Positions 49,731 to 59,132 of a DNA stretch of 64,000 nucleotides are shown here, piece by piece; positions within the stretch are counted from its first letter, which is position 1; each line of letters opens with the position of its first letter. Location: assembly GCA_965205725.1 (NCBI GenBank), contig OZ242189.1, positions 2,232,001 to 2,296,000 on the forward strand, in the 5' to 3' direction. Source of the DNA: G965205725 sp965205725. Its GTDB lineage: Bacteria; Pseudomonadota; Gammaproteobacteria; Pseudomonadales; Halieaceae. A model generated the notes under the pieces. It was not told the origin of the DNA, did no database searches, and saw only the letters and a program-made list of their open reading frames with translations. Made by a program: the position numbers and the translations under genes.

Positions 49731-50648
49731 ATGGCTCAATACGGACACACGGTGCGCAAATCTCTCGTTAAATCAGTTTTTTTGAGCCTCTTGCTGGGCG
49801 CAGTTGTCGGCTGTTCAAGCAATGACGAGCTGGACCTGCCTCCGGGTGTTTCTTCCTCCGAAGCCGAGCTATACCACACGACTCAGCGCTATCTGCGCAA
49901 CGGCAATTACGAATTAGCTGTGCAGAGCCTGCAACTGCTGGAGTCTCGATTCCCGTTCGGCCGATATGCGGAACAGGCGCAACTGGAACTGATTTATGCA
50001 CACTACAATAGTTATGAACATGAGGCATCTATAGAAGCGGCGGACAGGTTTATTCGCTTGCATCCTCAGCACCCCAATGTCGATTATGCCTTCTACATGA
50101 AAGGGCTTGCCTCCTATACGCTGGATCAGGGCATTTTGGATCGCTTCCTGCCTGGCGATAAAACAGAGCGAGACACCCGCTTCGCGCGTGAATCTTTTTC
50201 CGAGTTAGCCCAACTGTTGGCGCGTTACCCCGATAGCCCTTACGCTGCCGACGCCAAAGCGCGCATGGTGCACCTGCGCAACTTGCTATCGAGATATGAA
50301 ATTAACGTGGCCAATTACTACTTTAAGCGCGGCGCCTACCTTGCCGCTACCAACCGCGGCCGCTATGTTGTGGAAAACTTCCAGCAGACACCGGCCGTTG
50401 CGGATGGTCTGGCCATTATGGTGCAGGGCTATACCTTACTGGGACTCGACGAGTTGGCACAGGACTCTCTGGACGTACTTGTGTTGAACTATCCAGAACA
50501 TCCTTCGCTGGATAGCAGCGGCAATTTTATTTATAGCTATACCCTCGAAGGTGGCGACCGCCCCTGGCTCAACAGAGTTACCCTCGGCTTATTCGGTCAA
50601 CCCAATCCACTAGCCTTTGATAACCGCCCGCCTGGGGTTAATTACTAG
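49731..50648 (+). CDS. bamD: Outer membrane protein assembly factor BamD
   Basis: A 305-residue lipoprotein of the BAM complex that folds outer membrane proteins. The signal peptide ends LLLGAVVGC (lipobox). TPR-like helices follow: AELYHTTQRYLRNGNYELAVQSLQ, LIYAHYNSYEHEASIEAADRFIRLHPQHPNVDYAFYMKGLASY and SELAQLLARYPDSPYAADAKARM. The start is set at the ATG at 49731; the frame is open back to 49650. It is divergent from rluD, the common gammaproteobacterial order. It ends convergent with nadE. Confidence 0.95.
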   Translation: MAQYGHTVRKSLVKSVFLSLLLGAVVGCSSNDELDLPPGVSSSEAELYHTTQRYLRNGNYELAVQSLQLLESRFPFGRYAEQAQLELIYAHYNSYEHEASIEAADRFIRLHPQHPNVDYAFYMKGLASYTLDQGILDRFLPGDKTERDTRFARESFSELAQLLARYPDSPYAADAKARMVHLRNLLSRYEINVANYYFKRGAYLAATNRGRYVVENFQQTPAVADGLAIMVQGYTLLGLDELAQDSLDVLVLNYPEHPSLDSSGNFIYSYTLEGGDRPWLNRVTLGLFGQPNPLAFDNRPPGVNY

Positions 50649-50661
50649 GAGCCTGTCGGAT

Positions 50662-52290
50662 TTAATGGCCGATCTTCCAGGCGGATGTAATCGGATAACG
50701 GCGGTCCCTGCCAAACCCACGCTGGGTAATACGCACCCCAATTGGCGCCTGCCGACGCTTGTATTCATTTAGATCAACCAGGCGCAGCACTCGCTCAACC
50801 TGCTCCCGCTCAACACCCTCGGCAATTATGGCCTCAGCGCTGAGATCATGTTCAACGTAAAGTTCGAGAATTCGATCAAGCACCTCGTAGGGTGGCAAGC
50901 TGTCTTCATCTTTTTGATCGGGCGCCAACTCTGCGGACGGCGGCCGGTCAATCACCCGCTGCGGAATGTTCGCCCCCAGGCTATTACGATACCTTGCCAA
51001 GTCAAACACTACCGTTTTAGGAACATCTTTTAGCACGTCAAAACCACCCGCCATATCCCCGTACAATGTGGAGTAACCCACTGCCATTTCACTCTTGTTA
51101 CCTGTGGTCAAAACCAGATAACCCTTTTTGTTGGAAATAGACATCAGCAAGACGCCTCGGCAGCGCGCCTGCAGGTTTTCCTCTGTAGTATCGCGCCCGG
51201 TGCCCTCGAACTCCGCTTTCAGGCTTGCCATAAACGATTCATAGACAGACTCAATGGAGATAACCTTGTGGCTCACGCCGAGAGTATCCGATTGCTCAGC
51301 TGCGTCTTCAACACTAGCCTGTGAGGTATACCGGAAAGGCATCATAACGGCTTCGACACGGTCTGGCCCGAGGGCGTCGACGGCCACCGCCAGGGTCACC
51401 GCTGAATCTATGCCACCTGACAAGCCCAAAACCACCCCGCGAAATCCATTTTTATTGACATAGTCTCGCACTCCCAACACCAGTGCCTGATATATGCCAG
51501 GCAGGTCGCTCACAGGCTCGGCAATGGTCGCAGACGGAAGAATGCGCCGCTGATCTATTACCAGTTGGTAGATGCCTTCCTCATACTGTGGCGCCCGAAA
51601 TACCAACTCACCACTCGCCTCTACGGCAAATGAACCCCCATCGAAGACGAGCTCATCCTGGCCGCCCACCTGATTGACATAAATCACAGGCATAGTATGT
51701 TCAGTAGCACGCCTCTTCACGACCGCTTCCCGCTCGGCTTGCTTGCCTCGGTGAAAGGGTGACGAATTCATATTCACCAGTAGTTCGGCACCCGCAGATT
51801 TTGCCATCTGAGCGGGTTCTGGAACCCAAATATCCTCGCATATAGTGATGCCGACCCCTGTCCCGTTCACATCTACAACACAGGGTTTATCGCCACTGGC
51901 AAAGTACCGCCGCTCATCAAAAACCTGATAGTTTGGCAGGCTGTGCTTGGCGTATTCAGCAATCAGCCCTCCGGCGTGTATGACTCCCGCCATGTTGTAG
52001 AGCTTGCCATCTATAGAGCGCGGATATCCCACGAGCGCGTAGCAACTGGATGTGGCCGCAGCTACAACCTGAAGCGCGTCTTCAACTCGCCTGCTCATAC
52101 TGGGCCGCAGCAGCAGATCCTCTGGAGGGTAGCCACACACAGTCAGTTCCGGAAACACCAGCAGGCTTGGTGATGGTGTTTGCTCGGCAATCTCGACCTG
52201 CGCGAGGATTTTACTGACGTTGCCATCAAAATCCCCAACGTGGGTATTGATCTGCGCCAGAAGGATATTGAGGGGCATTTTTTGACTCAT
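50662..52290 (-). CDS. nadE: Glutamine-dependent NAD+ synthetase
   Basis: A 542-residue two-domain enzyme. The N-terminal nitrilase-type glutaminase (PSLLVFPELTVCGYPPEDLL for the Glu; ICEDIW for the Cys region) supplies ammonia. The C-terminal ATP-pyrophosphatase domain has VLGLSGGIDSAVTLAVAVDALG (PP-loop) and TTGNKSEMAVGYSTLYGD. It converts deamido-NAD to NAD. This is the long form; Escherichia coli uses the short ammonia-dependent one. It is divergent from the pseudopilin gene. Confidence 0.95.
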   Translation of the reverse strand: MSQKMPLNILLAQINTHVGDFDGNVSKILAQVEIAEQTPSPSLLVFPELTVCGYPPEDLLLRPSMSRRVEDALQVVAAATSSCYALVGYPRSIDGKLYNMAGVIHAGGLIAEYAKHSLPNYQVFDERRYFASGDKPCVVDVNGTGVGITICEDIWVPEPAQMAKSAGAELLVNMNSSPFHRGKQAEREAVVKRRATEHTMPVIYVNQVGGQDELVFDGGSFAVEASGELVFRAPQYEEGIYQLVIDQRRILPSATIAEPVSDLPGIYQALVLGVRDYVNKNGFRGVVLGLSGGIDSAVTLAVAVDALGPDRVEAVMMPFRYTSQASVEDAAEQSDTLGVSHKVISIESVYESFMASLKAEFEGTGRDTTEENLQARCRGVLLMSISNKKGYLVLTTGNKSEMAVGYSTLYGDMAGGFDVLKDVPKTVVFDLARYRNSLGANIPQRVIDRPPSAELAPDQKDEDSLPPYEVLDRILELYVEHDLSAEAIIAEGVEREQVERVLRLVDLNEYKRRQAPIGVRITQRGFGRDRRYPITSAWKIGH

Positions 52291-52334
52291 CCGGTGGTAC
52301 GAGGCGACATATTGCCGACTGGAAAAACCCAGCC

Positions 52335-52362
52335 TGGATCAATAGAAAAGCTATTCTATACT
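52335..52362 (+). promoter_or_regulatory. Candidate promoter of the fimT-like gene
   Basis: A -10-like TATACT at 52357-52362 and a weak -35-like TGGATC at 52335-52340 are 16 bp apart, 36 bp before the GTG start. The assignment rests on the match alone. Confidence 0.35.
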
Positions 52363-52397
52363 TAAAATCACTTGTCAGGGAATGACAGGAATGGCCT

Positions 52398-52967
52398 GTG
52401 AAAGAGGATTGTGCCCAGGGCGGGTTCAGCCTGCTCGAATTACTCATTTGCCTGCTCGTTATTGCAATACTCGCCAGTGCAAGCGGCGCAAACTGGACGG
52501 CCGCATTAAAAAGGCAGCAGGCCCATTCAACGGTCATGGATCTGCGTCGCCTCCTCAATTTCACCCGCTACACTGCCATCATGGAACGCCGAACAGTCAC
52601 CCTCTGCGCAGTGAATACAGCGGGAAACTGCAACAAACAATGGCGGGATCAGCGAGCGGTCGTGTTCATTGATGAAAATCGTAATCACAGGCTGGATAGC
52701 GGTGAAGCCGTATTGCGCGAGGAATCCTGGGCAGCGCGTGGCGGCGGGCTGATGTGGCGCGCATCACTGGGCAGGAAATATATCGAGTTCAAGGGCAGTG
52801 GCGGCACTGCTCAAAACGGCACCTTCACATTTTGCCCAGACAGCGACGACGCAAGGCTGGCCCGATCAGTCATTGTCAATCGAGCGGGGAGAAACTATGT
52901 TGGCAACGACCACAACGGCGACGGGATTGTGGAAAACAGCCGTGGCGAAAATCTGGATTGCAACTGA
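52398..52967 (+). CDS. Type IV pilus pseudopilin, GspH/FimT family
   Basis: A 189-residue protein with a short leader cut by PilD at G|F (CAQGGFSLLELLICLLVIAILASASG), with the conserved Glu at +5. The C-terminal domain is of the GspH/FimT type (WRDQRAVVFIDENRNHRLDSGE; GSGGTAQNGTFTFCP). It is a minor pilin that helps prime pilus assembly and may bind DNA. The start is GTG at 52398. It is encoded opposite to the main pil operon, separated by the small 52994 and 53360 genes, instead of heading the operon as fimU does in Pseudomonas. Confidence 0.88.
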   Translation: MKEDCAQGGFSLLELLICLLVIAILASASGANWTAALKRQQAHSTVMDLRRLLNFTRYTAIMERRTVTLCAVNTAGNCNKQWRDQRAVVFIDENRNHRLDSGEAVLREESWAARGGGLMWRASLGRKYIEFKGSGGTAQNGTFTFCPDSDDARLARSVIVNRAGRNYVGNDHNGDGIVENSRGENLDCN

Positions 52968-52993
52968 CAGCCAGTCCTAAACCCAGCAGGCTC

Positions 52994-53329
52994 CTAATCG
53001 TCTGACTGCGGCGCCTGCTCCTCCTGGCTAAGCTCTATTAATTCGCCGTCGGCACGGACGATAATAGTCCAAAATTTATTCACCCGCGTGCCGTCAAACA
53101 CATAGTAATAATCGTCATCTGCTTCCAGATCACGTCGAACCCTGGTTAAATGGATTCCGGCCCTGGCTTTTTTTGCAACCTCAAGAATCTTTGCTGGCAC
53201 CTGGCTCATCGCAAGCTCTATAGTGTCGCGACTATCAACACTTTCACTATCATTTCCCTGAGCCACGGCAGCGCTTGCAACGAAACACAGCGGGCCAAAT
53301 ACCGCCAAAAACCCAAAACACTGCATCAT
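52994..53329 (-). CDS. Small exported protein, unknown
   Basis: A 111-residue protein with a Sec signal (FLAVFGPLCFVASAAVAQ) and a roughly 85-residue mature domain: AKILEVAKKARAGIHLTRVRRDLEADDDYYYVFDGTRV then KFWTIIVRADGELIEL. The pattern of a helix followed by two strands with a final RADGELIEL resembles PepSY-like repeats, but the match is weak. It sits between the fimT-like and pilE-like genes. It might be a small periplasmic partner of the pilus genes or just a neighbour. Confidence 0.7.
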   Translation of the reverse strand: MMQCFGFLAVFGPLCFVASAAVAQGNDSESVDSRDTIELAMSQVPAKILEVAKKARAGIHLTRVRRDLEADDDYYYVFDGTRVNKFWTIIVRADGELIELSQEEQAPQSDD

Positions 53330-53359
53330 CTCAGCTCCAGCCCCCTCGCACCTCTGGGG

Positions 53360-53824
53360 CTATTTCACCCAATCGTTTTCACCCGTATCGGCGGTATCGC
53401 CATCGGCATTCTCATCCCAGCCACGGCGCCCGGTATCAGTAATTTCAATGATGCCATCACCATCCTGACTGCTCCCCATTAGCGGGGTTGCACGCAACGT
53501 AAAGCTGTTTGCCGTTGCCGCATTTATCGTCAGCCTGTAGGTCGCAATACCCGAGGCGGGACACTGGTCTGGATAAAGCGTACTGGCTGGAGCGCCGGTA
53601 TCGGCTGCTGCATCCGCCGCGCCCAGATAGGTGTAATTTAGAGAATAGAACCTCTCCATTGCCTGGGCAAAGCCAAGCATCGATGCCATACAGCCGGAAC
53701 GCCTGGCTTTAATTTGTTGATTTTTATAGGCCGGAAGTGCAACCGAAACCAGGATGGCGACGATGGCCATAGCCAGCATAATTTCGATCAGGGTAAAGCC
53801 TCTCTGGTGTTCGCTCGTTTTCAC
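53360..53824 (-). CDS. pilE: Type IV pilin-like protein (PilE family)
   Basis: A 154-residue protein with leader QRG|FTLIEIMLAMAIVAILVSVALPAYKNQ, the classic class III N-terminus with Glu at +5 and a hydrophobic helix. The C-terminal region has two Cys (SGCMASM and PDQCPASG) for the D-region disulfide and ends in an acidic RRGWDENADGDTADTGEND. It is last in the pilV-pilW-pilX-pilY1-pilE set, the same position as pilE in Pseudomonas, where PilE is a minor pilin. Confidence 0.9.
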   Translation of the reverse strand: MKTSEHQRGFTLIEIMLAMAIVAILVSVALPAYKNQQIKARRSGCMASMLGFAQAMERFYSLNYTYLGAADAAADTGAPASTLYPDQCPASGIATYRLTINAATANSFTLRATPLMGSSQDGDGIIEITDTGRRGWDENADGDTADTGENDWVK

Positions 53825-53863
53825 TCTCTTCCTCTCTTTCTCCCGGCCTTTTATTGATGCGCG

Positions 53864-56800
53864 CTAATCCTGAATACGCCAAAATATCTTCTCGGATCGA
53901 CTACCATCGCCTTCAAGCGGGACCATCTCTGAACCGATAAACACATTACACCCAGCGCCTTCGGTACATATTTTTACGGGCCTGTCTACGATACTGCCGG
54001 TTTGCAAAAGCAGCGACCTGTCGTCTTCAGTATACCCATCCACAGAATCCCACTGATTTACAGGGCTGGAATCTTCCAGGCTGACTTGATACACCCTGGA
54101 CGCACCCGCCGATGGAATACAATTGTCGGCAACTGCGCTCCAACCAGGTTCATAGGTCATAAAAATAACCGTATTGTCGGTAATCAAAGGAATACTCAAC
54201 GCCTTCTCCCCCGCCCCAGGCAGGTCGAAGTACCAACCTGCAGCGGCCGCCAGAGCTGCCGTGGCCGAAGTGCTCCCCTCTCCAACTTCATTGTCAGTCG
54301 AATTATACAGGTTGCTCTCTGTCAGTTTTGTATAGGTATCTGGCGCAGCGTCAGTTTGACGAATCAGATAAAAGCGATCCTGGGCGCTCATATCCAGTGG
54401 ATGCGCCCGATAACCAGAGCCAATCGTCAACACCAGCTCACGGCCATTGTCTCCTTCGACGAAAGCGGGGTCGGGCCGGTGATAAAAGCGTCGATTATTC
54501 GCCGGAGTATTACTGCCACCGGCCACGCCGAGGTCTGCGATCACACCGCCGCTAACCAGGTCATTTGTGTCTTCACCATTGTGAATATCAAAACGCCAGA
54601 CCTGCCCCCCCATATCTCCAACAAACAGCGTGTCGTCAAGACCGTCAGAATTCCCGTCGATTACAGTCGGAGTCGCTGGAATCGAATAGAGCATGTCAGC
54701 ATAGTCTTCGGTGAAGCCTGCTCCATCGCCACCACTCCAAATCAGGGCGCCGGTTGCAGCGTTGACTATGTACATTGCGCGCCCGACATCATCCGCTACT
54801 CTTAAAATGGAGTCATCTTGATCGCTGTCATAGCCTCCAGACAGGTAGAGCACATCAGTGACAGTGCCGTTCAGGTCGAGTTTTCCGTAGCGCGGCTGCG
54901 CCCAGGATTGCGCCAATTCAACAAAATCTCCCTGACCTCCCTTGATGGTCCACATCAGCTCGGGCGCATCCCGGTCAGATACATCCAGACCATAGTAGTT
55001 TCGACCACCGCGGCGCATTCCAAAAAATATGCGGGCAAAATCGTCTCCACTGATGGTTCCGTTTCCATTCACATCTTCCACCCAAACCGTAATATTGCCG
55101 TCGATGCCGTATAGGTGTTCAGTGGAATGGCTGTTTTCACGCAAGGCCGCTTGCAGGGTAAACAGGTCCTCAGGCAGGAAGGCGAACCGCTCTACGCCCG
55201 TCACTGAATCTACCGCGTGCAAAAATCCTGCATTGGTTCCGTAAAACACTGTGATATCCGGAGACTCCTCGCTACCGCCATAGGTTACAGCGGCAGGCCT
55301 GGAATGAAGCGGGTCACCCAGGCTATATCTATTTTCAGCGGTAATTCCATTCGGCGACCCGCTGGGTAAACTTCCGGGATAGGTTTCATCAACGTCCTTA
55401 CCTCTTATCCACTCGATGTGAGCGTCAAATTCAGAATCCGACAGGTTGTCAACGCCAAACATTGATTTGAGGAGCGCGTTATTGGTCGTCGTTAACTGAT
55501 TGCTCGCGTGAGAAAGATTGCTCTCTGTCATGCCGCTGTATGAAACATAAACATTCCGCGAGGAATAATCCGGCAATTGGCCAAACGCACCCCCCGCCTC
55601 GACTTCTGCGCCGTCATTGCTCGTGCTCCAGGCACTGCGGGCGTCATCCTTGAAGAAACCGGTAGAGCTGCTTACTGCTTCTTTTCCATCGCCCTCGTAA
55701 TCAATAATCACGTTGTCTGCCACGCGCAGTCGGTATTTCTTCAGATTGCCAGGCCAACCGGGTTCATCATTGGGGCGAAACACCGCAAAGTAAATTTCAC
55801 TGCGATGGTTTAGCCGATTAAATTGGTCAATTGAAACCACTGGCGCCACAAACGTATTGTCTGTTTGTAGCACCTCCTCGAGGATAGACTGGATTTCAGT
55901 TACCAGGTCCAACGCATTAGTGGCCTCCCGGTACACGCCACCACCGTATTTTGCCAGCGCTTCCAACCAGGGGCTGCTAAAGTTAAAGCCAATGCTATGG
56001 GTTGTGATGGTTTGGGTTTCTTTCAGGCCGGACTGGTCGGCGGAGTTCAAGTAACTCACCAAATCCAGTACGCATTCTTCACCCGGCTGAACGGCAACCG
56101 CATTGCCTGAGCTGTCTTCAAAAGTCGTTAAACAGCTAGCGACCCCTGCCATGGTTTTAATCCTGGTTTCTGAATGAGGGCGGTTAGCCTGTCCATCGGT
56201 CAACAGGATGACATGGTTGCTCTTCTGGCAAAAATCATCAATCGGCGTTTTATACTGAGCATTGCCTCCCACGCCGCTAATCGTTTCACCACCGCAGGCA
56301 GACGCCCCGAGATGGTCTGCCGTACAGCCATCGGGACGATTTATGGCATAGGTTCCGGGAACCATGGAATCAGCCACGGATACCCGTGTGTAGGAATGTG
56401 GCCCGCTGTCATTGGGCCCGCCCCGATAGGCACCGTAATCCACATCGTCACCCCGAAGATACAGTGCCGCCTCGTAAAGCGTATCCTGAATGGGCGTGTA
56501 TCCCTGTGTATTCAGCGAGTCGATAACGTCAATCAGTTCGTCGCGAACCAGCCGAATTTCGGTCTCTGTGCCATCATCCTCAAATGTGACGATTAATTTG
56601 GCTGCCCGCGCCGCGCTGCCATCATAGGACTCAATATCCCGGTCGTCACCGCTGGTTCGGTCGACCAGAAAAGCGATGTCATTGCCCAGCGTCCAGTCAT
56701 CCCGGGCCACAATCGTCTGCACCAGCGAGCCTATATTCGGCGTTCTGAATCTCTCGTTGTTGGAGCGATACTCGCTGTCCGTCCAACTCACCGCGGACGA

Positions 56801-58615
56801 CCATGCGCGGTCATCAATGGTGCTATGACGACTAAAGGCTTCCGCATCACCCGTTAACTGCACTCTCACCTCAGCCTGGAGCGTACCGCCATCATCGTCA
56901 GCAGAATAGAACTCGAGGTAGGCGGAGCGTATCGGAGCCTCTTCCGGAAGATTAATATCGGTAAAACGAAAACCGACTTTTACAGTGCCACTGACATTCA
57001 ACTGTGCGCTGGTCGTGGAGACCGAACCGCCGTCTTCTTCAGCATCATCAGGGCTGGCAATAATCGCCCTGGTCAAGGTGGATTCCATACAGCTTGACCC
57101 GGCTACTACCGAGTCTTCTGCATACTGAATATTGAGAACCGGCTGGTAACCGTTCGCCGCATCGCGGGCATAGGCATTTCGCAGCCCGGTACCTTCGATG
57201 ACAAAAGCCATATCATCGCCGCCACACCAATCCGCCCTACTGACTATTTCCTGCACGATTGAGGTGATATTGGGAGTACTTTGGGTTGTGTTTACCGTAT
57301 CCCAGGTTGCCGCTGTCCAGTTCACGGATGCAGATGTCCGGTTCCGATTGCTGATATCGCCGGTGATTGCACTACTGTATGCAGCCGGTTCATCGTCATC
57401 TTCCCCGTAAATCACCAGGCTGGTCACCTCGGCAGCATCTGCCTGGGCCACGGTAAAGTCGATGGTCGCATGGGTAATAATTACCCCTTTGGGTATATTT
57501 ACGCTTTGAAAACGCAAGCCGGTTTTAGCGGCATAATCACTTGGTGGGGAACCCAGATAGTATTCAATGTGTAATTGTGGCGCCCGCGAGGAACTGCCAT
57601 CGCGGGCATAAAAATCGTAGCGACCGGTTGTTGTTGAGCCGCTGCGACGCTCGAAAATAAACACCATGTCATTTTCTTCAACACTGCTGTCCCCGCTCCA
57701 GTCGGCATGATCGACGATTTCCTGGACCAAAGTCGTAATTGCTGGCGTCACAATAGTCTGCTCTGCAGCTAAATTCTGATTCAGGTTCCATTCAACGGTG
57801 CTGGCGGATTTGGTCCGTCCGGTAATGTTGTCTTTTTCGCTGTTGTCACAATAGCTGCCGCGGTCGTCAAAGCCACCGCCGTCTCTGGCCTCTGCCGTAA
57901 TATCAATTTCCGCCAGCCCACCCGCATCAACATTGACCACCGTAAACGTAATATAGGCATTGCTAATGGTGGCATTTAAGGGCACGCCTACACTGCCAAA
58001 ACGAAGGCCTACCGCTTGCAACTGACGCGAGGAGTCATTGTGGGTCATCTCCAGATAGGTCGAGTCGTTTTCTGAACAACGGTCATTCCAGATTTCTTCT
58101 TCCGAGTCGTTGTCGCCATCGTTGATTCGCTCAGTCCATGACCCCGTGCTGCCAACCGTCAGCAGATTCAATGCCAGTTGCGTGTCATCGGCGATGACCT
58201 GGCCAGTACCTATCACTTCCTGCGCGTCATCATCGTTATCAGACAAGGTTGCAACCACATCAATCAGGCCGGCTTCGGTTTCATTAACACTGCGATCAAT
58301 GTAGTCAACCTGATACAGCACCGGGCCACCGGGATTGGAGAAACGCATCAGGCCGACGTTCACGTCAAATAAATTATTGAGGATATCTCTGAGCGCGTCT
58401 TGCAGGCTCTGCATTCGCGTCTTGCCGGTAGCCGATACTGTGTTACCCATTGAGCCTGAGGTATCCACGATAAACAGAATATTCGGACTGGTTTCACCTT
58501 CGGATACGTCGGCAAAAAAGATCTCGGTATCATCAGCCCAAACAGGCGCCAGGCTCAGCCATGAGCAAGATAATACACATAGAAAATTCCTGACGGCAGA
58601 AATCAAAGTTCTCAT
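53864..58615 (-). CDS. pilY1: Type IV pilus tip adhesin PilY1 with three inserted repeat modules
   Basis: About 1583 residues, longer than the usual 1000-1200. A Sec signal (LISAVRNFLCVLSCSWLSLAPVWA) leads into a VWA domain with the DTSGSMG metal site. After about residue 110 the VWA is interrupted by three related modules of about 140-170 residues. It then resumes with GYTPIQDTLYEAALYLRGD and HVILLTDGQANRP. The C-terminal half is the PilY1 beta-propeller with calcium-loop-like DVNGNGTISGDDF and DGNSDGLDDTLF. ATG 58615 has GGAGAAC upstream and is preferred to 58636. It sits between pilX and pilE. Confidence 0.93.
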   Translation of the reverse strand: MRTLISAVRNFLCVLSCSWLSLAPVWADDTEIFFADVSEGETSPNILFIVDTSGSMGNTVSATGKTRMQSLQDALRDILNNLFDVNVGLMRFSNPGGPVLYQVDYIDRSVNETEAGLIDVVATLSDNDDDAQEVIGTGQVIADDTQLALNLLTVGSTGSWTERINDGDNDSEEEIWNDRCSENDSTYLEMTHNDSSRQLQAVGLRFGSVGVPLNATISNAYITFTVVNVDAGGLAEIDITAEARDGGGFDDRGSYCDNSEKDNITGRTKSASTVEWNLNQNLAAEQTIVTPAITTLVQEIVDHADWSGDSSVEENDMVFIFERRSGSTTTGRYDFYARDGSSSRAPQLHIEYYLGSPPSDYAAKTGLRFQSVNIPKGVIITHATIDFTVAQADAAEVTSLVIYGEDDDEPAAYSSAITGDISNRNRTSASVNWTAATWDTVNTTQSTPNITSIVQEIVSRADWCGGDDMAFVIEGTGLRNAYARDAANGYQPVLNIQYAEDSVVAGSSCMESTLTRAIIASPDDAEEDGGSVSTTSAQLNVSGTVKVGFRFTDINLPEEAPIRSAYLEFYSADDDGGTLQAEVRVQLTGDAEAFSRHSTIDDRAWSSAVSWTDSEYRSNNERFRTPNIGSLVQTIVARDDWTLGNDIAFLVDRTSGDDRDIESYDGSAARAAKLIVTFEDDGTETEIRLVRDELIDVIDSLNTQGYTPIQDTLYEAALYLRGDDVDYGAYRGGPNDSGPHSYTRVSVADSMVPGTYAINRPDGCTADHLGASACGGETISGVGGNAQYKTPIDDFCQKSNHVILLTDGQANRPHSETRIKTMAGVASCLTTFEDSSGNAVAVQPGEECVLDLVSYLNSADQSGLKETQTITTHSIGFNFSSPWLEALAKYGGGVYREATNALDLVTEIQSILEEVLQTDNTFVAPVVSIDQFNRLNHRSEIYFAVFRPNDEPGWPGNLKKYRLRVADNVIIDYEGDGKEAVSSSTGFFKDDARSAWSTSNDGAEVEAGGAFGQLPDYSSRNVYVSYSGMTESNLSHASNQLTTTNNALLKSMFGVDNLSDSEFDAHIEWIRGKDVDETYPGSLPSGSPNGITAENRYSLGDPLHSRPAAVTYGGSEESPDITVFYGTNAGFLHAVDSVTGVERFAFLPEDLFTLQAALRENSHSTEHLYGIDGNITVWVEDVNGNGTISGDDFARIFFGMRRGGRNYYGLDVSDRDAPELMWTIKGGQGDFVELAQSWAQPRYGKLDLNGTVTDVLYLSGGYDSDQDDSILRVADDVGRAMYIVNAATGALIWSGGDGAGFTEDYADMLYSIPATPTVIDGNSDGLDDTLFVGDMGGQVWRFDIHNGEDTNDLVSGGVIADLGVAGGSNTPANNRRFYHRPDPAFVEGDNGRELVLTIGSGYRAHPLDMSAQDRFYLIRQTDAAPDTYTKLTESNLYNSTDNEVGEGSTSATAALAAAAGWYFDLPGAGEKALSIPLITDNTVIFMTYEPGWSAVADNCIPSAGASRVYQVSLEDSSPVNQWDSVDGYTEDDRSLLLQTGSIVDRPVKICTEGAGCNVFIGSEMVPLEGDGSRSEKIFWRIQD

Positions 58616-58646
58616 ATTTGTTCTCCATCCCGACATTTCGAGTACA

Positions 58647-59126
58647 TCAGCGTCGGTACGAAATACCCTGCTCGTGGGTTGAGCCAGGATTGGTGCCCTG
58701 CCGCGAAGCGGTGGCTTGAATGCTGTAATAAATCACGCCGCGCTGGCTACCTGAACCATCCGGGTCACTGTCTGCAGTACCGCCATAACCCGGCCCCTCG
58801 CCAAGGCACTGTACGGTTGTCGTTGTCTGCAGGTCGTTGTCGTGGGCATCCTCAGCAGAGTAGCTGTGCGTTTTGGCAGGCCAGTCAGTGCCGCCTGCTA
58901 ACCACTGCGTATAGGCTGTAGATAAATAACCCTGATCGTCAATAACCTCTTCAATGGCTGTTTCAGCGGCCTGGAAAACCTGTTCGCTGAGCATTCTGGA
59001 TGTCGCCATTTTGTTCTCCAGAAGGCTGGTCTCCATTGAGGAAAAACCCACAAAGGTTGTGATTGTCAGGAGAATAAGAGCAACCAGCAGTACCGCGCCA
59101 CTCTGTCGATTCTTAGGATACATCAA
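58647..59126 (-). CDS. pilX: Type IV pilus minor pilin PilX
   Basis: A 159-residue pilin-like protein. The N-terminal NRQSGAVLLVALILLTITTFVGFSSMETSLLENKMA has the G/A-type cleavage and Glu of PilX, and the VLL...L helix that anchors it. The remainder (EQVFQAAETAIEEVIDDQGY; a C-terminal globular part) is variable. PilX works with FimU, PilV, PilW and PilY1 to start the pilus. It lies 6 bp after pilW. Confidence 0.87.
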   Translation of the reverse strand: MMYPKNRQSGAVLLVALILLTITTFVGFSSMETSLLENKMATSRMLSEQVFQAAETAIEEVIDDQGYLSTAYTQWLAGGTDWPAKTHSYSAEDAHDNDLQTTTTVQCLGEGPGYGGTADSDPDGSGSQRGVIYYSIQATASRQGTNPGSTHEQGISYRR

Positions 59127-59132
59127 TCTCTC

